A stretch of 64,000 nucleotides of DNA from Desmodus rotundus (GCF_022682495.2 NC_071388.1:30054139-30118138); one strand, 5' to 3'. Positions 39,264-52,320 are shown, counted from the first letter of the stretch. The notes: generated from the letters alone by a model not told the origin. Translations and numbers: made by a program.

Positions 39264-42129
39264 CTTTGGTAAGATAAAATGCCAGTTTCGAAACTTGTGG
39301 AATTGGTGTCAATCATTAGGAGAAAGTCCTAGAGACGAAGGGCGCACTCTGGGCACAGCTGTATCACCAGCCGAATCACAGGTGCTGTCAGCAGCACAGA
39401 GGCCAAGGGCGGGGCGGACAGGGATGTCTCAGCACGTGACCTGGAGCTGCTCTGTGTTTTAAAAACATTGTATTCTGCATGTGTTTTCATTGTGAACTAC
39501 ACATAAGTATGACATACAATAAAACTTGTTTAAATAAGTCTAAAAGATTTACTTAATGTTTTGAATGAATTTAAAATAATCTTTTTATTCGATGTGTCCT
39601 GGTTTAACTGCGGATGATTTGTTCCTTCTTAGTAGTGCAAAGGAGTGTCTTCCAGTTGATGTCTTGAATTGGAAATTGCATTATTACTTACAGCGACACT
39701 GGTGAAGGACTTATGTTTATTAAAGTACATAGCAAGTGGAAATGTCACCTATAATTTCCAAAAGTGATTGCTTTCTTTGACTATCAGAACTGTTATTTAG
39801 AAGTTCACATTCAAAAGGAGGAGAGAGAAAGAGTGGGTGAGGGAAGAAAGGAAGAGGAAAGTAAAAAAGCAAATGTTAATAAGCCACCTGCAAATGGCAA
39901 TTATTATCAGCCAAATGACTCCAGTTCCTGAACTAGACTAACTTGGTCATTAAAAAAACAGCTGAAAGAATTTTTCTGGCACCCATCACATCGAAGTGAC
40001 TGTTAATGACTGGAGTGTGTGTGTGCGGGTGTGTGAGAGATAAGGGCAGGATGGGAGTGTGGGAATCTTGAGTCTAGTTTGTCTTTTTTTAAAATTCACA
40101 TCTCTTAATGTAGCGTAATAGCATTCTCACTTCACGTACTGCACATGTTAATTAAAGGCAGTCCATGAGGAGGCTGATAATTATCAGATTTAAATGGCAG
40201 AGGTTTAATTTTGCCCTAAGTTTTTTTCTTTCAATAAAATATTTCTTCTACTAATATTGTTTTAATTAGCTCGTCTAAACAATTCATAGAAGTTAGAATC
40301 ACACAACACTTCAGCAGCAGCAGGCTTTTAATTCTTAATTCTAGTGTCTTTAAGACCAATTTCTAAGGCACTTCTTATAATGGTTTCAAAGGAGGAAAAT
40401 TTTAAATAAATACTAATCTTGATATTTTTGAAAGAAAATTGAAATTATTCAGAAATAATGCATTTTTTCAGTTGGTTTCTACTTCAAATGATTGTTTTTT
40501 ACTTTATATATATTACGTCAGTAAAGCTACAATTCTTTAGCAAGAACTAAAGCGTTAGATTTTTACCTGGACAAGTTTTAAAAGGAAAAATAAAATGCCA
40601 CCAGATGTCACTGTAATCCTAATAAACTGGTAAGGGTAGTAACCACTTGTATTTCAACCTTTGAAGAAGTTAGGTGAAAAAAATCTTTCTACTAGGCACA
40701 AAGCAATTGGTAATGCTACAATGTATCTTTCCAAACCTACACGTGACTATAAAAAGTGCACCCTGGAATGAGTCTCTGGTATTCAATGGCAACTTTCATA
40801 AGTAGCATAAGAATCTTTTGCTCTTTTGAAATAAAATTTTCATTTTCATGATACAATTCCATCTGCCTTATTTCTGATTCAGAATTGAAATGGAATAATA
40901 TTTTTGACTCATTGGAACTAAAAAACTCCAGGTAAAAGATCTAATAAAAGCTCTTTCTACTTATTCTATGATGTCTTTAATGTCTGTGAAAGGTTCCATT
41001 GGCAGCAAAAATGGAGAGGAAATTGGAAAAACAGGCTGGGCCATGAAAAAATTTCTCTTTTGGTAATATACTCGAGACATAAACCATAATGGACCTCCCA
41101 TTCTTGCCATCTACCCTGTTGAAAGTCTCCAATTCATATCCTATAGTCAAAGCACATGGAATAAAAGCGGACATATAAACCTTTCTTAACTCTAGAGATA
41201 AACTCACAGAGAAAAGTGAGTTTAATTGGTTCAAGATTATTTTTACCATTAATTGGTAATGATATTAATGTATTTATTAAAGAAAGCCCTTCTGTGTCTT
41301 TGAATGTGTAAAATAATATTATATTTAGAATTCTTAGGGTTTAGTTACAAGGGGCTGATTATAAACATGGATTTGAAGACAACTTTTTTTTTAAGGTGTC
41401 CCTTTTTAAAAAAGCTTGTTACTGAAAATATTTCAGAAATAAAACTCTTATAACCAGATAGACTAAAGCCTTTGCCACCAGTAACTTTGGTGATCACTTT
41501 TCCTTTCACTGAATTTTTTTCCATATTTACTCACTTAATCAATTCATCGTGCCCCAGACATACAAAGATGATTTAAAGCACTAGAAGCCCATACTGGGTG
41601 CAGCTGGGGCATAGATGAAACAGTGAGTTAGTTCTTCAGGAAGCGGGGTAAGGAGGTCCAATTCGATATAAATCCCAAATGGGAGGCAAGAAAAATCTTC
41701 AAGTGATTGTTTTTCCTTCATTCGACATGCTTATTTATTTCCCTCTTTACTGAAACAAAACCTGCCAAAATGCATGATTTCAGTTTTATTTTCAGCTTTA
41801 TAAATTTCCTTAATGAAACCAATCAGTTTTTAATTTGCATGACATTGTTAATGATGAAGAAATGTAAGACGTTGTTTACTTGAAGATAGAAAACATTTCT
41901 GAAGAGATGTTTTCTGAAGTAACGCTCATGAGGCTGCATAATCATACTGAGTTCTACATTTGTCTGCTTCCGCACGCGGCATTGCAGAAAGGTGTTTATT
42001 TATTGATCCACAGGTCTGTAAAAAAGAAGATTTTAAAAATCACTGTAATGGAAAATAAAGATGCAAAAAGGCCTATGAGTTTATCTTGTCAGCTAGAAGT
42101 TCTCTCCCTGTTAGTAAAGCATTTTTAGA
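39264..42129. other. Intergenic, unassigned
   Basis: About 2.9 kb of AT-rich sequence without a nameable repeat or gene; open frames are short and featureless. Its low repeat content contrasts with the flanks. Confidence 0.4.
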
Positions 42130-42779
42130 TTCCCAAGCCCAGAGTCTGGAATTAGGAAAACGGCCTCTCACCTGTGATAGGGCACAGCTACACTTACCCG
42201 TGGGAAGCCCCAGCATAGGCATGAACAGTGAACTCCTTGGTCCTGATCTCAGGCCCCGGTAAGGGGGGTTATTCCTGTGCTGAGGCAGAAATGGTTATTA
42301 TGATCAGGATTTGGACATTATTACAAGCTGACAGAGTTCTTAAGTAGTAAATTTATAGCTAGGGACAGTCATGGAAGTTCTGTCTGGGCCATGATGAGGC
42401 TGGGACTAGAAAGGGCCAAGTTCATAGTCCTCATGCTCCTCCAGCCTTGAAGAGATCTCCCTCCGTGAATATCACCGGGTCCACCAACTCTTGGGCAAAC
42501 TCTGTAAAGGGAGTCAGGAAGTGCTGTGTGCACTCGCCCACATCGGGTGTTGTTTATATCACTTGCATTGCTCTTTTGCTACTTGGGGAATAAACTCAAG
42601 TACTAGCAACCTAAACTGAGTCCAAGTCATGCCCATACCCCACTCTGCAACCCCCATCCAGCTTCTCTGCTCTGGCCTAGCACCTGCTATGGCTTCTTCT
42701 TAAAGTAAGAATCTTAGTTACTGTCAAAAAAAGATGTTTTCTTTGTAGAGCTGATTTTTTAAAATTTAAAAACAATTAT

Positions 42780-43850
42780 CCACAAAAAGCTTCAATAGCA
42801 GAAAACAATGTGATCACAAAATGGACAAAGAACTGAACAGACACTTATTCAGCGGAGACATCCAGATGGCCAACCAGGATAAGAAAAGGTGCTCAACATT
42901 ACTAATCACCAGGGAGATTTGAGTCAAAAGCATGATGAGATACCACCTCACACCTCTTAGAATGGCCGTCATCAAAATGGACAAGGATATAAGTTCCTTC
43001 TTTCTCTTTGCTGCATAGAATTCCATTGTGTAAATATACCATAGTTTTTTGATCCATTTGATGATGGGCACTTAGGTTGCTTCCAGTACTTGGCTATTGT
43101 AAATTGTGCTGCTATGAACATTGGGGTGCACAGGTTCTTTTGGATTGGTGTTTCAGGGTGGAGGTGGGGGAGGGAGGGGGGTTCAGCTGAGGTGGGGTGG
43201 AGGGATGGGGAGAAAAGGCATACAACTGTAACTGAATAGCAATAAAAATTTAAAAAAATAGACAAGGATAACAAGTGTTGATGAGGATGTGGAGAAAAGG
43301 AAAATTTTGTGCACTGTTGATGGGAATGTAAATTGGTGCAGCCACTATGGAAAACAGTATAGAGGTTCCTCAAAAATGTAAAAGTAGAACTTCCCTATGC
43401 TCCAGCAATGCCACTTCTGGGTATATACCCAAAGAAAATGAAATCACTATTTCAAAGAGATTTCTGCATCCTTGTCGCAGCATTATTTACAATAGCTGAG
43501 ACATGGAAGCAACCTAAGTGCCTATGAATGGATGAATGGATAAAGGAAATGTGAGATTTTATATACATATATATTCAGCAGGATAAAGGAAGGAAATCCT
43601 GCCATTTTGCCAGCATGGATGAACCTGGAGGGCATTATGATAAATGAGGTAACTCAGAAAGAGAAACACTCATATATATGTATGATCTCCTCACGTGTGG
43701 AATCTAAAAACCCTGAACTCATAAAAACAGAATGGATTGGTGGTTGCTAAAGGCTGGGAGGTTTGGGGTTGGGGAAATGGGTGAAAGTGGTTAAACATAC
43801 AAAAAATGAACATAACAGTTTATAGGAAGGAAAAAGACAGGACTAGCCTT
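42780..43850 (+). mobile_element. Ancient L1 (L1M type) 3' region, sense, interrupted
   Basis: Sense ORF2 3' region: 'caaaatggacaaagaactgaa', 'catccagatggccaaccagg', 'gataccacctcacacctctt', 'tcactatttcaaagag' and 'catggatgaacctggagggc', then 'ggaatctaaaaaccctgaac'. It is interrupted at 42990-43260 by a younger L1 insertion. Confidence 0.88.
42990..43260 (+). mobile_element. Younger L1 insertion with 5' inversion, nested in L1M
   Basis: Flanked by the identical decamer GACAAGGATA (42980-42989 and 43261-43270), a target-site duplication. The left part (to about 43157) is inverted ORF2 sequence ('ttccttctttctctttgctg', 'gctatgaacattggggtgcac'). The right part is a sense G-rich 3' UTR ending 'aataaaaatttaaaaaaata'. 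This head-inverted layout is the hallmark of twin priming. Confidence 0.85.
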
Positions 43851-43894
43851 GTGGCAAAAAAAAAAAAAGTGGCTTTTTATCACTGTTCATTTTT

Positions 43895-44250
43895 CTCTTT
43901 GGCACACAGCATATCCCAGCTTGCCTTGCAGCTGTGTGCAGCCCAGTAACTAAATCCCGGCCACAGGTCTGTAGGTGGACATATGTTTGTCATTTCACTA
44001 TCCTCCAGGTCTTCCCGCCTCCCTCACCTGCAGGCTGGGTGCAGAATGCCCAGAGATGGGCTCAGGCCTTAGGTGCTGGAAGAACCCCAAGAGAGAAGGA
44101 GCCTGAGTTGCCACTTGGAGAGGAAAGGTCCAGAAGGGCCGTAGGACTGGGAACACTCATTTGACCTGTGCGTGAGCAGCAGCTAAATTTGTATATTTAA
44201 GTCACCAACTTTGAGTCTGTTTGTTTATTGTAGCCATTAGTCTACCGTGA
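43895..44250 (+). repeat. Probable ancient LTR-like interspersed repeat
   Basis: 'catatcccagcttgccttgcagctg' at the start and 'atttaagtcaccaactttgag...tttattgtagccattag' at the end resemble a common mammalian MaLR-type LTR or MER repeat. I cannot name the family. Confidence 0.4.
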
Positions 44251-44824
44251 TCAAAGCATACACAAGACTGATTTATCCTCACAAGCATGCTATGTCTCTT
44301 TTCCCTCGTTTCTTTTCTCTTCCTTGACATTTTATCAAAATAATACACTAGGTAATATACGGGTTACAGGGTGGTCTCCCATCAGCAAGACACATATACT
44401 TTAAATTAAGACTTAATCTTTGTAAAGTCGCTCTCACTAACACTGTTGAATAATGCAGGACGTTGTTTTTAGGAAGGATTTTTGAGAGCTGGCACCTTAA
44501 GCGGCCCCTTGTACAGGCCTAGTGGGTCAACAACAGGTACCGACAGATGTTTACCGCCTCTGCTTCCGACTCCAACAGCCTTTTGTTTCCTGGCCCAGTC
44601 TGCCCAGGCCACTGCATCTTTTCCCTGATTCTTTCTCTCTGTCTCTCTGCCCCCACACTCTCCCACTCCCTCTCTCTAGCTCTGAACTGCACTTGAGAGA
44701 CCTGACTGATTTATGGTCCTCCCGCACTGCTGCTGCAGATGCTGACAACGTTTAACCTCATCATCTTTCCCCAGGCCTGAGTCACTAGCAGAGGCAGCCA
44801 AGCAGCATAATAAGATAACCTGTT

Positions 44825-45000
44825 AATGAATGTTTATTCATTTATTGATTCATTCACCACTGACTGAGCAAGGGAGCTTGGCTTAGCCCCTGCCCTCAGA
44901 GAGCTCACACTCTTATAGAAAGAGGTGGGGGAGAGACAGGCATGTATGTAGGCAGTTAGGATCCTGTGCAAGTTGTGTGATGGAGGGAAGCTCAGGAGGG
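44825..45000 (-). repeat. L2 3' region (antisense)
   Basis: 'tgtttattcatttattgattc' followed by 'gcccctgccctcagagagctcacactc' is the reverse L2 end and adjacent body. Confidence 0.6.
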
Positions 45001-45720
45001 GTATTTGTCCAAATTAACTGAGTTGTGCAAACTTAAGGATGTGAACTTTATTGTGGCTATATAATACATTTTAAAAGTACTGTAAAAAGGAGCCTATAAA
45101 GGCATTTTTAAAAAATAGCATTTGTTATTACCTTCCCTCTTCCTCTGTTACAAAGAACACTTGCTTTAGACTTGTTTTCATACTGTGTTTATTTAAATAT
45201 ATTTATCTGTTATTTCTGATTTTTATTTTGGGCTTTTATTTTTGTCTTAAAAATCAAGACTTCTACTGATCCCTTATAAACTAACCTACTTTGAGGGTAT
45301 TTATGGCACTGCCACTTCACAGGCATAACACAAATTAAAACAGTGTGAAAATACTTTGCAGATATAAGATGCTATGGGGGTTCTAAATGATAACAGAACA
45401 GAAGAGGGAAGACTTGCAGGCAATGTAGCAGTTTTATGTGCGTTTTCTCCTCTGAGAGACTTGAGTTCCAGCTATCAATATAAAAACTCAGCTCTGAGCA
45501 TCAGTTTCAAAATCAAAGCAATACAAATAAAACCTCAAAACTCAACATGTCAAGTAAAAAGAAAAACAAAATCAATAGTCTAACTCTCTGCCCCAAATAC
45601 TATACTAGCAACAACCAAAAATGAACCCTTTTTAATAGAAGTATAGGAAAATAACAGGTCATCAAATAGGATCTTTGAAACATATATTTTAAAAATGGTT
45701 TTCAAAAATAAATAGTTCCC

Positions 45721-45869
45721 TTTTTAAAATGTGTATGTATTGATTTCAGAGAGAGGAAAGGAGAAAGAGACACACAGATTTGTTATTCCACTTATTTGTG
45801 CGTTCCTTGGTTGACTCTTGTATGTGGCATGAGATGATGTTCTAACCAACTGAGTTACCTGGCCAGGGC
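45721..45869 (-). mobile_element. VES-type bat SINE (antisense, shortened)
   Basis: 'attgatttcagagagaggaaagg', 'ccaactgagttacctggccagggc' is a reversed tRNA-derived SINE with part of the middle missing. Confidence 0.75.
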
Positions 45870-46369
45870 CAATATTCCTACTTTGTAACTGTTGGAATCC
45901 TGACACATTCAGTAAATACTATGAGTAACATACCAAATTGTAGTGTATCTGGTATCGTGACTGTGTATGACTACAAGGCAGACCTTAACATTTTTCAAAG
46001 TAGTGACCCTAACTAACCAAGATCATTTTTTATCGCACAATGTTAAAATAAAAAGTATGACCATTGCTAGGATTTGGCATGCAATTCAAATATGGCAAAA
46101 GTAAATACTATGGAAACTTACCCTGTGCATGTCTCAGGAATGGAATGTTATCTCTGTGTGTTTGAACTTCCCACTAGCCCTTAGAGACCTCTCAGGATAA
46201 CTAACTTATTCTAAGGCAATGGAGGTACAAATGCCTTCTGCTAGAAGTTCCCACAAGCTTCCTAATAATCATTAAAGAGAATCTGCTTCAACCCTGAATT
46301 TTTCAGGGGAGGAAAGAGAGACCCACAGAGGTGCAGCTGTCCCCGAACATAAGCGTCATTATCGATTTC

Positions 46370-46560
46370 ATCATCGTGTGGACGTTTAATGTGCAGAGTC
46401 TGCATGCTGGCCACTGCACTTTATAACACTCCACCGTATCATCCTTTTAACAACCCTCGGTGCTATTTCCATCCTCATTTATTAATGAGGAAACTGATGC
46501 TTGAAATGATCGCGTATCGTGCTCAGGGTCACACCGCTAAAATTTAAGCTAAAATTTAAG
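46370..46560 (+). repeat. MIR SINE
   Basis: 'ccttttaacaaccctcggtgc', 'tcatttattaatgaggaaactgatgc' and 'gctcagggtcacaccgctaa' are MIR-core words in order. Confidence 0.65.
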
Positions 46561-47654
46561 TCAAGGAGGAGAGGTTGCTGCTTCATAGGCAACATCGTTA
46601 ATCACTGCACCAAACTACTTGAGGGTTGTGAGGTCATAGTTCGAACACAGGGCTCAGCACTACCAGGCAGAGTCAATACAATCATTACACAATTTGTCAC
46701 ATTGTAGGCACTCAGATATATTGTTGAGCAAATGATTGAATGAAAAATGAATGAGTGAGAATTAAATGTACAAGACATATTGCTGTGCCTTCACAAATTG
46801 ATCTGCAGTAAGTTCCCACCAGCACATCTGAAAGAATGGTTCCACTTATATAGTTAGTTACCATCAGTTTCATTTCTTTTTAAAGTTACCGCTACATTTG
46901 AATCTTTGTTTTAATAGAAAATAAAATATAAGACAGTTCAGAGAGGGATAACACATTTTACCTGCACACCTGGGTAATATACAAAAACTTCTTACTTCAC
47001 AGCCTTTATACAAACTGGAAATACTTTTGCTCCCATCCATCCATAATTCTTCACTGATGTGCCTTACTCACAGAAATCTCCCTCAGCATTTCTTTTCTCT
47101 CTCTCCCCTCACGGTGGGTTAGGGTTACAATTACCTAGTCTTACTGCACACGGCGTTCTTACTTCATGGCAGAAATTATTTGTGTTATTAACCATTCAAC
47201 ATATGCCTCCTGTTTAGAACTGTTAGGTAACTGTTGTTCATATTTATATCCCTGTACCAAAAATAGTGTTTGGCACTAAATAAGTATATGTACAAAGTAT
47301 AAATTTGACCTTGTTGGCATTATTTGTGTGAGAAAAAGCTAAGGTTACCAAAATGGGCTTAGACCCATCATAATTTATATCCTTGGTCTAGGGAGGAACT
47401 CTTATTTGAGCACAAAGCTACCTCATCCTTGAATAAAATTAATTTTCTGTTAACAAGACAAAAGGGGAAGGAGTGGCTGTTGGGTAGGTCACCAACATTG
47501 TCTACCAGAAATTTCCAATTTACTGTTGTCATAGACCAGTCACATCCCTTGGTTTACGTCAGCCCTGAGAGAAGCAAAGGAGAGCCATCTGGAGATAAAT
47601 TTGTGGATGGAGGAGTTTTGTCTCATTTTTACTGTAAAAATAAGGGGGGAAACA

Positions 47655-48095
47655 CACTGCATTAGTCAGAATCCTCCAGAGAAACAAAACCAAAAGGAGA
47701 GAGAGACAGTGGTAAGAGAGAAATTTATTCTAAGAATTGGCTTGTGTGGTTATAGACACCAAAAGTCCCACAATCTGCTGTCTGCAAGCTGGAGAAGCAG
47801 GAAAGCTAATGATATAATCCAGTTCCAGTTTGAAGGCCCAAGAACCAGGGTCTTCTCCAGTGTCTAAGGATAAGAGAAGATGGACATCCCAGGTCAGGAA
47901 GAGAAAGAGACTTCCCCTCTGCCATGCCATCCTTTTGTCCTATTAAAGTCTTCAATGGATTAGATAATGTCCATTCACATTCGTGAGGGCAAATTTCTTT
48001 GGGCAACACCTTTCACAGATGCTCCAAGAATTATGTTTTATCAGATATGTAGGCATCCCTTAGTTCAGTCAAATTGACATATAAAATTAACCATT
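47655..48095 (-). mobile_element. MLT2-like ERVL LTR (antisense)
   Basis: Starts with 'attagtcagaatcctccagag' and ends with 'agtcaaattgacatataaaattaaccatta', the reversed ends of an MLT2-type LTR; the middle has 'caatggattagataatgtcc'. It is the same family as the insertion at 31289. Solo LTR, no internal region. Confidence 0.7.
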
Positions 48096-48109
48096 ACCCA
48101 TGCATTATT

Positions 48110-48323
48110 GGCCAACATTCACAGAGATTTTCCTGCATCACCATATTTGGTCCTCCCAACAGTTCTGGACAACCTCATTAAAATTGTGTTATCATCATGC
48201 ATAATTTACAAGAGAGAAATCACAAATGAGAGAGGTTAAGTAATTTGTCCGAGAGTGCTTGGCAATTAATTGCTAGGAATTAGAAATGGTAATCTGATTC
48301 CCAAATCCACACTGTTTTCCTTA
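48110..48323 (+). repeat. MIR SINE
   Basis: 'tttggtcctcccaacagttctgg', 'gttaagtaatttgtccgagag' and 'aaatccacactgttttcc' follow the MIR core and tail. Confidence 0.6.
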
Positions 48324-48490
48324 CACCAGTTGTTCTCAGATTACCAGCCTTATCTGGGAATTTGTTGGGAAGTGAATTCTGGGACCCACCCCAGACCTAA
48401 TGAATCGGCAACTCTGCCAGTCTGACCTAGCAAACCCTGTTTAACAAGCCTTCCAGGTGGTTCTGATGCACATTAACATTGAGAACCATG
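48324..48490. mobile_element. MER5A-like hAT-Charlie element
   Basis: 'accagttgttctcagattacc', 'gggacccaccccagacctaatgaatc' and 'acaagccttccaggtggttctgatgcac', then 'attgagaaccatgg': a clear MER5A. Confidence 0.85.
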
Positions 48491-48534
48491 GACTCCACCC
48501 TAGTACCCACAGTACTTTCCCCTAAATAGATCAA

Positions 48535-48740
48535 GTTTTTTAAAGATTTTATTTACTTATTTTTAGAGAAAGGGAGGGAGAAAGAGTGGGAGAGGAACAT
48601 CAATGTGTGGTTGCTTCTCATGCACCCCCCTACTGGGGACCTGGCCTGCAAGCCTGGCATGTGCCCTGACTGGGAATCAAACCTGCAACCCTTTGGTTTG
48701 CAGTCAGGCACCCAATCCACTGAACCACACCAGCCAGGGC
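48535..48740 (-). mobile_element. VES-type bat SINE (antisense, full length)
   Basis: Best-preserved SINE in the window: reversed A-rich tail (tttttaaagattttattta), 'gagaggaacatcaatgtgtgg', 'cccctactggggacctggcc', 'catgtgccctgactggga', 'atcaaacctgcaaccc' (reversed B box), 'tccactgaaccacaccagcc' and 'agggc'. Strong evidence for a bat. Confidence 0.9.
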
Positions 48741-50153
48741 AATTTTTTTCTGATTGCTTTATGGTTTGGCAGGAAAAGGAAATTAATTATTGCCTTTTCC
48801 TAAAGGTCAACCCATAATACCCTTGATGGCTATCTGTTACCTCATAAGAAGTCAAAATTGTCTTTACCCTACTTTCAGAATTTGGAAATCATTCACCCAT
48901 TAGGCCCCAATTCCAAGGTCGCATTCTTGAATCAAGTTCAGTTAGTGGCCACATTCATCCTGAGTTACATAACGACATGAGCAGGCAAAGCAAGCTAGGG
49001 AAAGTCTGCATCTCAAAGAACCAATTTTCTTTTACTTAAAAATGACTCATGCTAAACTCTCTCCTCTGCCAAAATGAAAGCCCTTTACCCTCTATTTCTT
49101 CTATTTCCCCTACACTTCTGTGACCCAAATGACACCTGCAGTATTTCCTCCTAAACACACACACACATAAGATACTGTAGTGACTAATAATCATCTCTGA
49201 CAAAGATGCCCTCACTCTAGTACGAGATAAATGTGTCTTTGTTCAATTTTGCCACTGTCTTTTACTATATAATCAGCAGTACAAGATTTTTTTTTTTTTT
49301 CTGATTACTGGCCATAGACAAAAGCCTTAACCAGGCATTGAACTCTCAATCTTGGTCACGAGGAAGGCAGGGCTAGTAAAGAATCCTTTCCACCTATTAG
49401 AGAAGAATTCCCAGCACACAGTGTTTTGATGGTGATTTAGTAAGTGTTACTACGGGAGCCCTGTAAATACTCCAACTAGATTCAGTCTTCAAGTGAATTC
49501 TTCATATTAGTGCATAGGAAAGTAGATAAATCACATTTATATCTGTGGTGCAGAGCAAGTACTTTATAAAGTTATATTTCCCCAACCATAGGCATAGCAG
49601 TCCCCTACATAATTTTGCTTATTAAAAAAATACAAAGAGATAAAACATCAAATCAGTGTTATTCTCTTTCCAAGTTAATAATCCAGTTTATACCTTGATA
49701 TATCAATGCATTAATAATTTATTTTTTAATTGCCATGGGGTCTAATAACAATAGACCCCATCAATGATCTATGAAGAGTATGTAATATATGAAATGTGTA
49801 AGTGAAAATGTACTCTGTGGTTTCTTATGTGACAGGACCATACACACATAGGCAGAAATGAGACATGAGGCTCTTTGGTAGTAAAAATTTCTACATCACA
49901 ATTGAAAACTATTTTTCTCCTTGAAATTATTATATTTCCTGAAGATATGCTGTGTTGAAGAGTCTATAATAATAAATTTTCATCTCTATAAACTCATTTT
50001 ATATACTAAATTTCAGTCCTTAAGTGATCAGTCTGTTTTCATTAGATAATGAAAAGCTATTCATGAAAATTTTGAACAGGCTTTTAAAAATGTTTGCTAT
50101 AGTCTTATTGTGGTTAAAGCTCATGCCATGTTTTTTAGGTCTCTCACACTTAG
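48741..50153. other. Intergenic, mostly unassigned
   Basis: AT-rich sequence with a poly-T run near 49285-49300. No repeat family or gene named. Confidence 0.4.
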
Positions 50154-50176
50154 TTAATTAATTAATTAATTAATTT
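50154..50176. repeat. (TTAA)n microsatellite
   Basis: TTAA units just beyond the 3' end of the antisense L1; it may have grown from its A-tail. Confidence 0.85.
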
Positions 50177-50179
50177 ATT

Positions 50180-52320
50180 TTTACTGTTTTGTTTTGTTTT
50201 TTTACCTTTTAACCCTCTTCACTCATTTTTCCCAACTCCTATTCCCCAACATCTGGCAATCCCCACTTCATTCTCAGTATCTATGAGCTTGGTTTCTTTT
50301 TAGGTTCCACATATAAGAAGCATCATATGGTGTCTCTCTTTCTCTGAGAATCTGACATTACACTTAGCATGATGCCTTTGAGATCCCTTCATGTTGCCAC
50401 AAAGGGTAAAATTTCATTATTTTTTATGGTTGAATAACTTTCAATTTTTATATATAATCTCTTTATCTACTCATCCATTGATGGATACTTAGGTGGTTTC
50501 CATACCTTGGATATTATAAATAGCGCTGCAATAAATGTAGGGTGTTCTTATTTTATTCAGATAAACATCCAGAAGTAGAACAGCTGGATCATATGGTAGT
50601 TTAATTTGCAATATTGTGAAGAACTTCTATACTGTTTCCAAAGTAGTTTCATCAATTTACAACAGTGCATGAAGGGTCCCTTTTCTCCACATATTCATCA
50701 ACACTTGTTATTTCTTCCACTTTTTATAATAGCCATTCTAACAGGTGTAAGGTGATATCTTACTGTGGATTTGATTTACATTTCTCTGCATCTTTTCATG
50801 TACCTGATGACCATTTGTATATCTTCTTTGGAAAAAAAAGCATTTGACAGAATTCAGCAAAGCAGGTATGGAGGGAGCATACCTCAACACAATAAAGGTC
50901 ATATGTGGGAAGCCCACAGCTAACATCATGCTCAATAGTGAAAAGTTGGAAGAGTTTCCTCCATCATCAGGAAGAAGACAAGTTGCCCACTCTAGTCAGT
51001 TTTAGTCAATGGAGTATTGAAAATGTTAGCCAGAGCAATTACGCAAGAAAAGAAAAGGCATCCAAATTGGTAAGAAAGAAGTAAAATTGTCACTATTTGC
51101 AGAGGGCATGATATTATATAGAGCAAGCCCTAAAGACTATCAAAAAATGTTAGAACTAATGAGAAAATTGAGTCATGTTGCAGGAGACAAAATCAATACA
51201 CAAAAATGTGTTGCATTTCTATACACTAATAACAAACTATCAGAAAGTAAAAGTAAAAAAAATCTCATTTACAACTGTATCAAAATGAATAAAATACCTA
51301 GGAATAAATTTAACCAAGAAGGTGAAAGACCTGTATTGAACACTAAAGATAGACCTTGAAAAAGACCCAAATAAATGGAAAGATATTCCATGCTCATGGG
51401 TTGGAAGAATTAATACTGTGTGCCACCCAAAGCAACTTCCAGATTCAGTGCAATCCTTATCAAAATTCCAATGGCATTTTTTCACAGTAATAGAACAGAC
51501 AATACTGAAATTTCTATGGAAACACAAAACTGTCTGAATAGTCAAAGCAATTTTCAGAAAGAACAAAACTGAAGGCATCATGCTCCCTGATTTCACCCTT
51601 CACTAAAAAGCGGTAGGAATGCAAATAGTATGGTATTGATATAGAAACGGACACACAGATCAATGGAACAGAATAGAGAGAGCCCAGAAATAATATAATC
51701 AATTAATTTGTGATAAAGGAACCAAGAATATACAAAGGGTAAAGATAGTCTCTTTAGTAAATGGTATGAGGAAAACTAGATAGTCACATGTAAAAATACA
51801 AAACTGGACCACTTTCTAACACCATAAACAAAAATTAACTCAAAATGAATTACAGACTTGAATGTAAGACCTGAAGCCATAAAAATTCTAGAAGGAAACA
51901 CAGGTGGTAAGCTCTTTGACATATGTCTCAGTGATGATTTTTTTAAACTGACATCCAAAGGAATCACAACAAAAGCAAAAATCAACAAAGACTACGTGAA
52001 ACTAAAAAGCTCTATACAGCAAAGAAAACCATTAAAAAATAAAGGAAAAAACCTATGTATTTAGAGCATTTGTAGTAGTTTGGGGAAATATTTTACAATA
52101 GTCAATAAAATAATGTCTATTCAAATTAAAAGTAATAATTTTCTTATGAAATCAATCATTATTAAATCTTCTCCCCCCAAAAAATATAAAAAATGTAAAG
52201 GTAACATACTAAGTGGGAGAAAATATTTACAAATAATATACTGATAAGGAATTAATATTCAAAATATATAAAGAACTCATACAACTGAATAGCAAATGAT
52301 ACCCAAACAGTTGGATTAAA
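50180..52320 (-). mobile_element. L1 retrotransposon with 5' inversion (twin priming)
   Basis: Left part (about 50180-50835) is antisense L1 3' end: 'ggttccacatataagaagc', 'acttagcatgatgcctttgag', 'ccatttgtatatcttctttgga'. At about 50836 the orientation flips, and 50836-52320 is sense ORF2 ('catttgacagaattcagcaa', 'cagagggcatgatattatata', 'ggaataaatttaaccaag', 'caaaatgaattacagac', 'gaactcatacaactgaatag'). The sense part stops just upstream of the ORF2 point where the antisense part begins, so together they form one L1 copy with an inverted 5' segment. Many frame breaks. Confidence 0.85.
51087..51359 (+). pseudogene. L1 ORF2 reverse-transcriptase-region remnant
   Basis: Open stretch in the inverted L1 segment with the motifs MSLFAEGMILY (the FADD-box position, altered), KINTQKCVAFLYTNNKLSES and MNKIPRNKF. 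The reverse-transcriptase YxDD-type catalytic core is degraded here (FAEG in place of FADD) and breaks follow. Confidence 0.75.
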
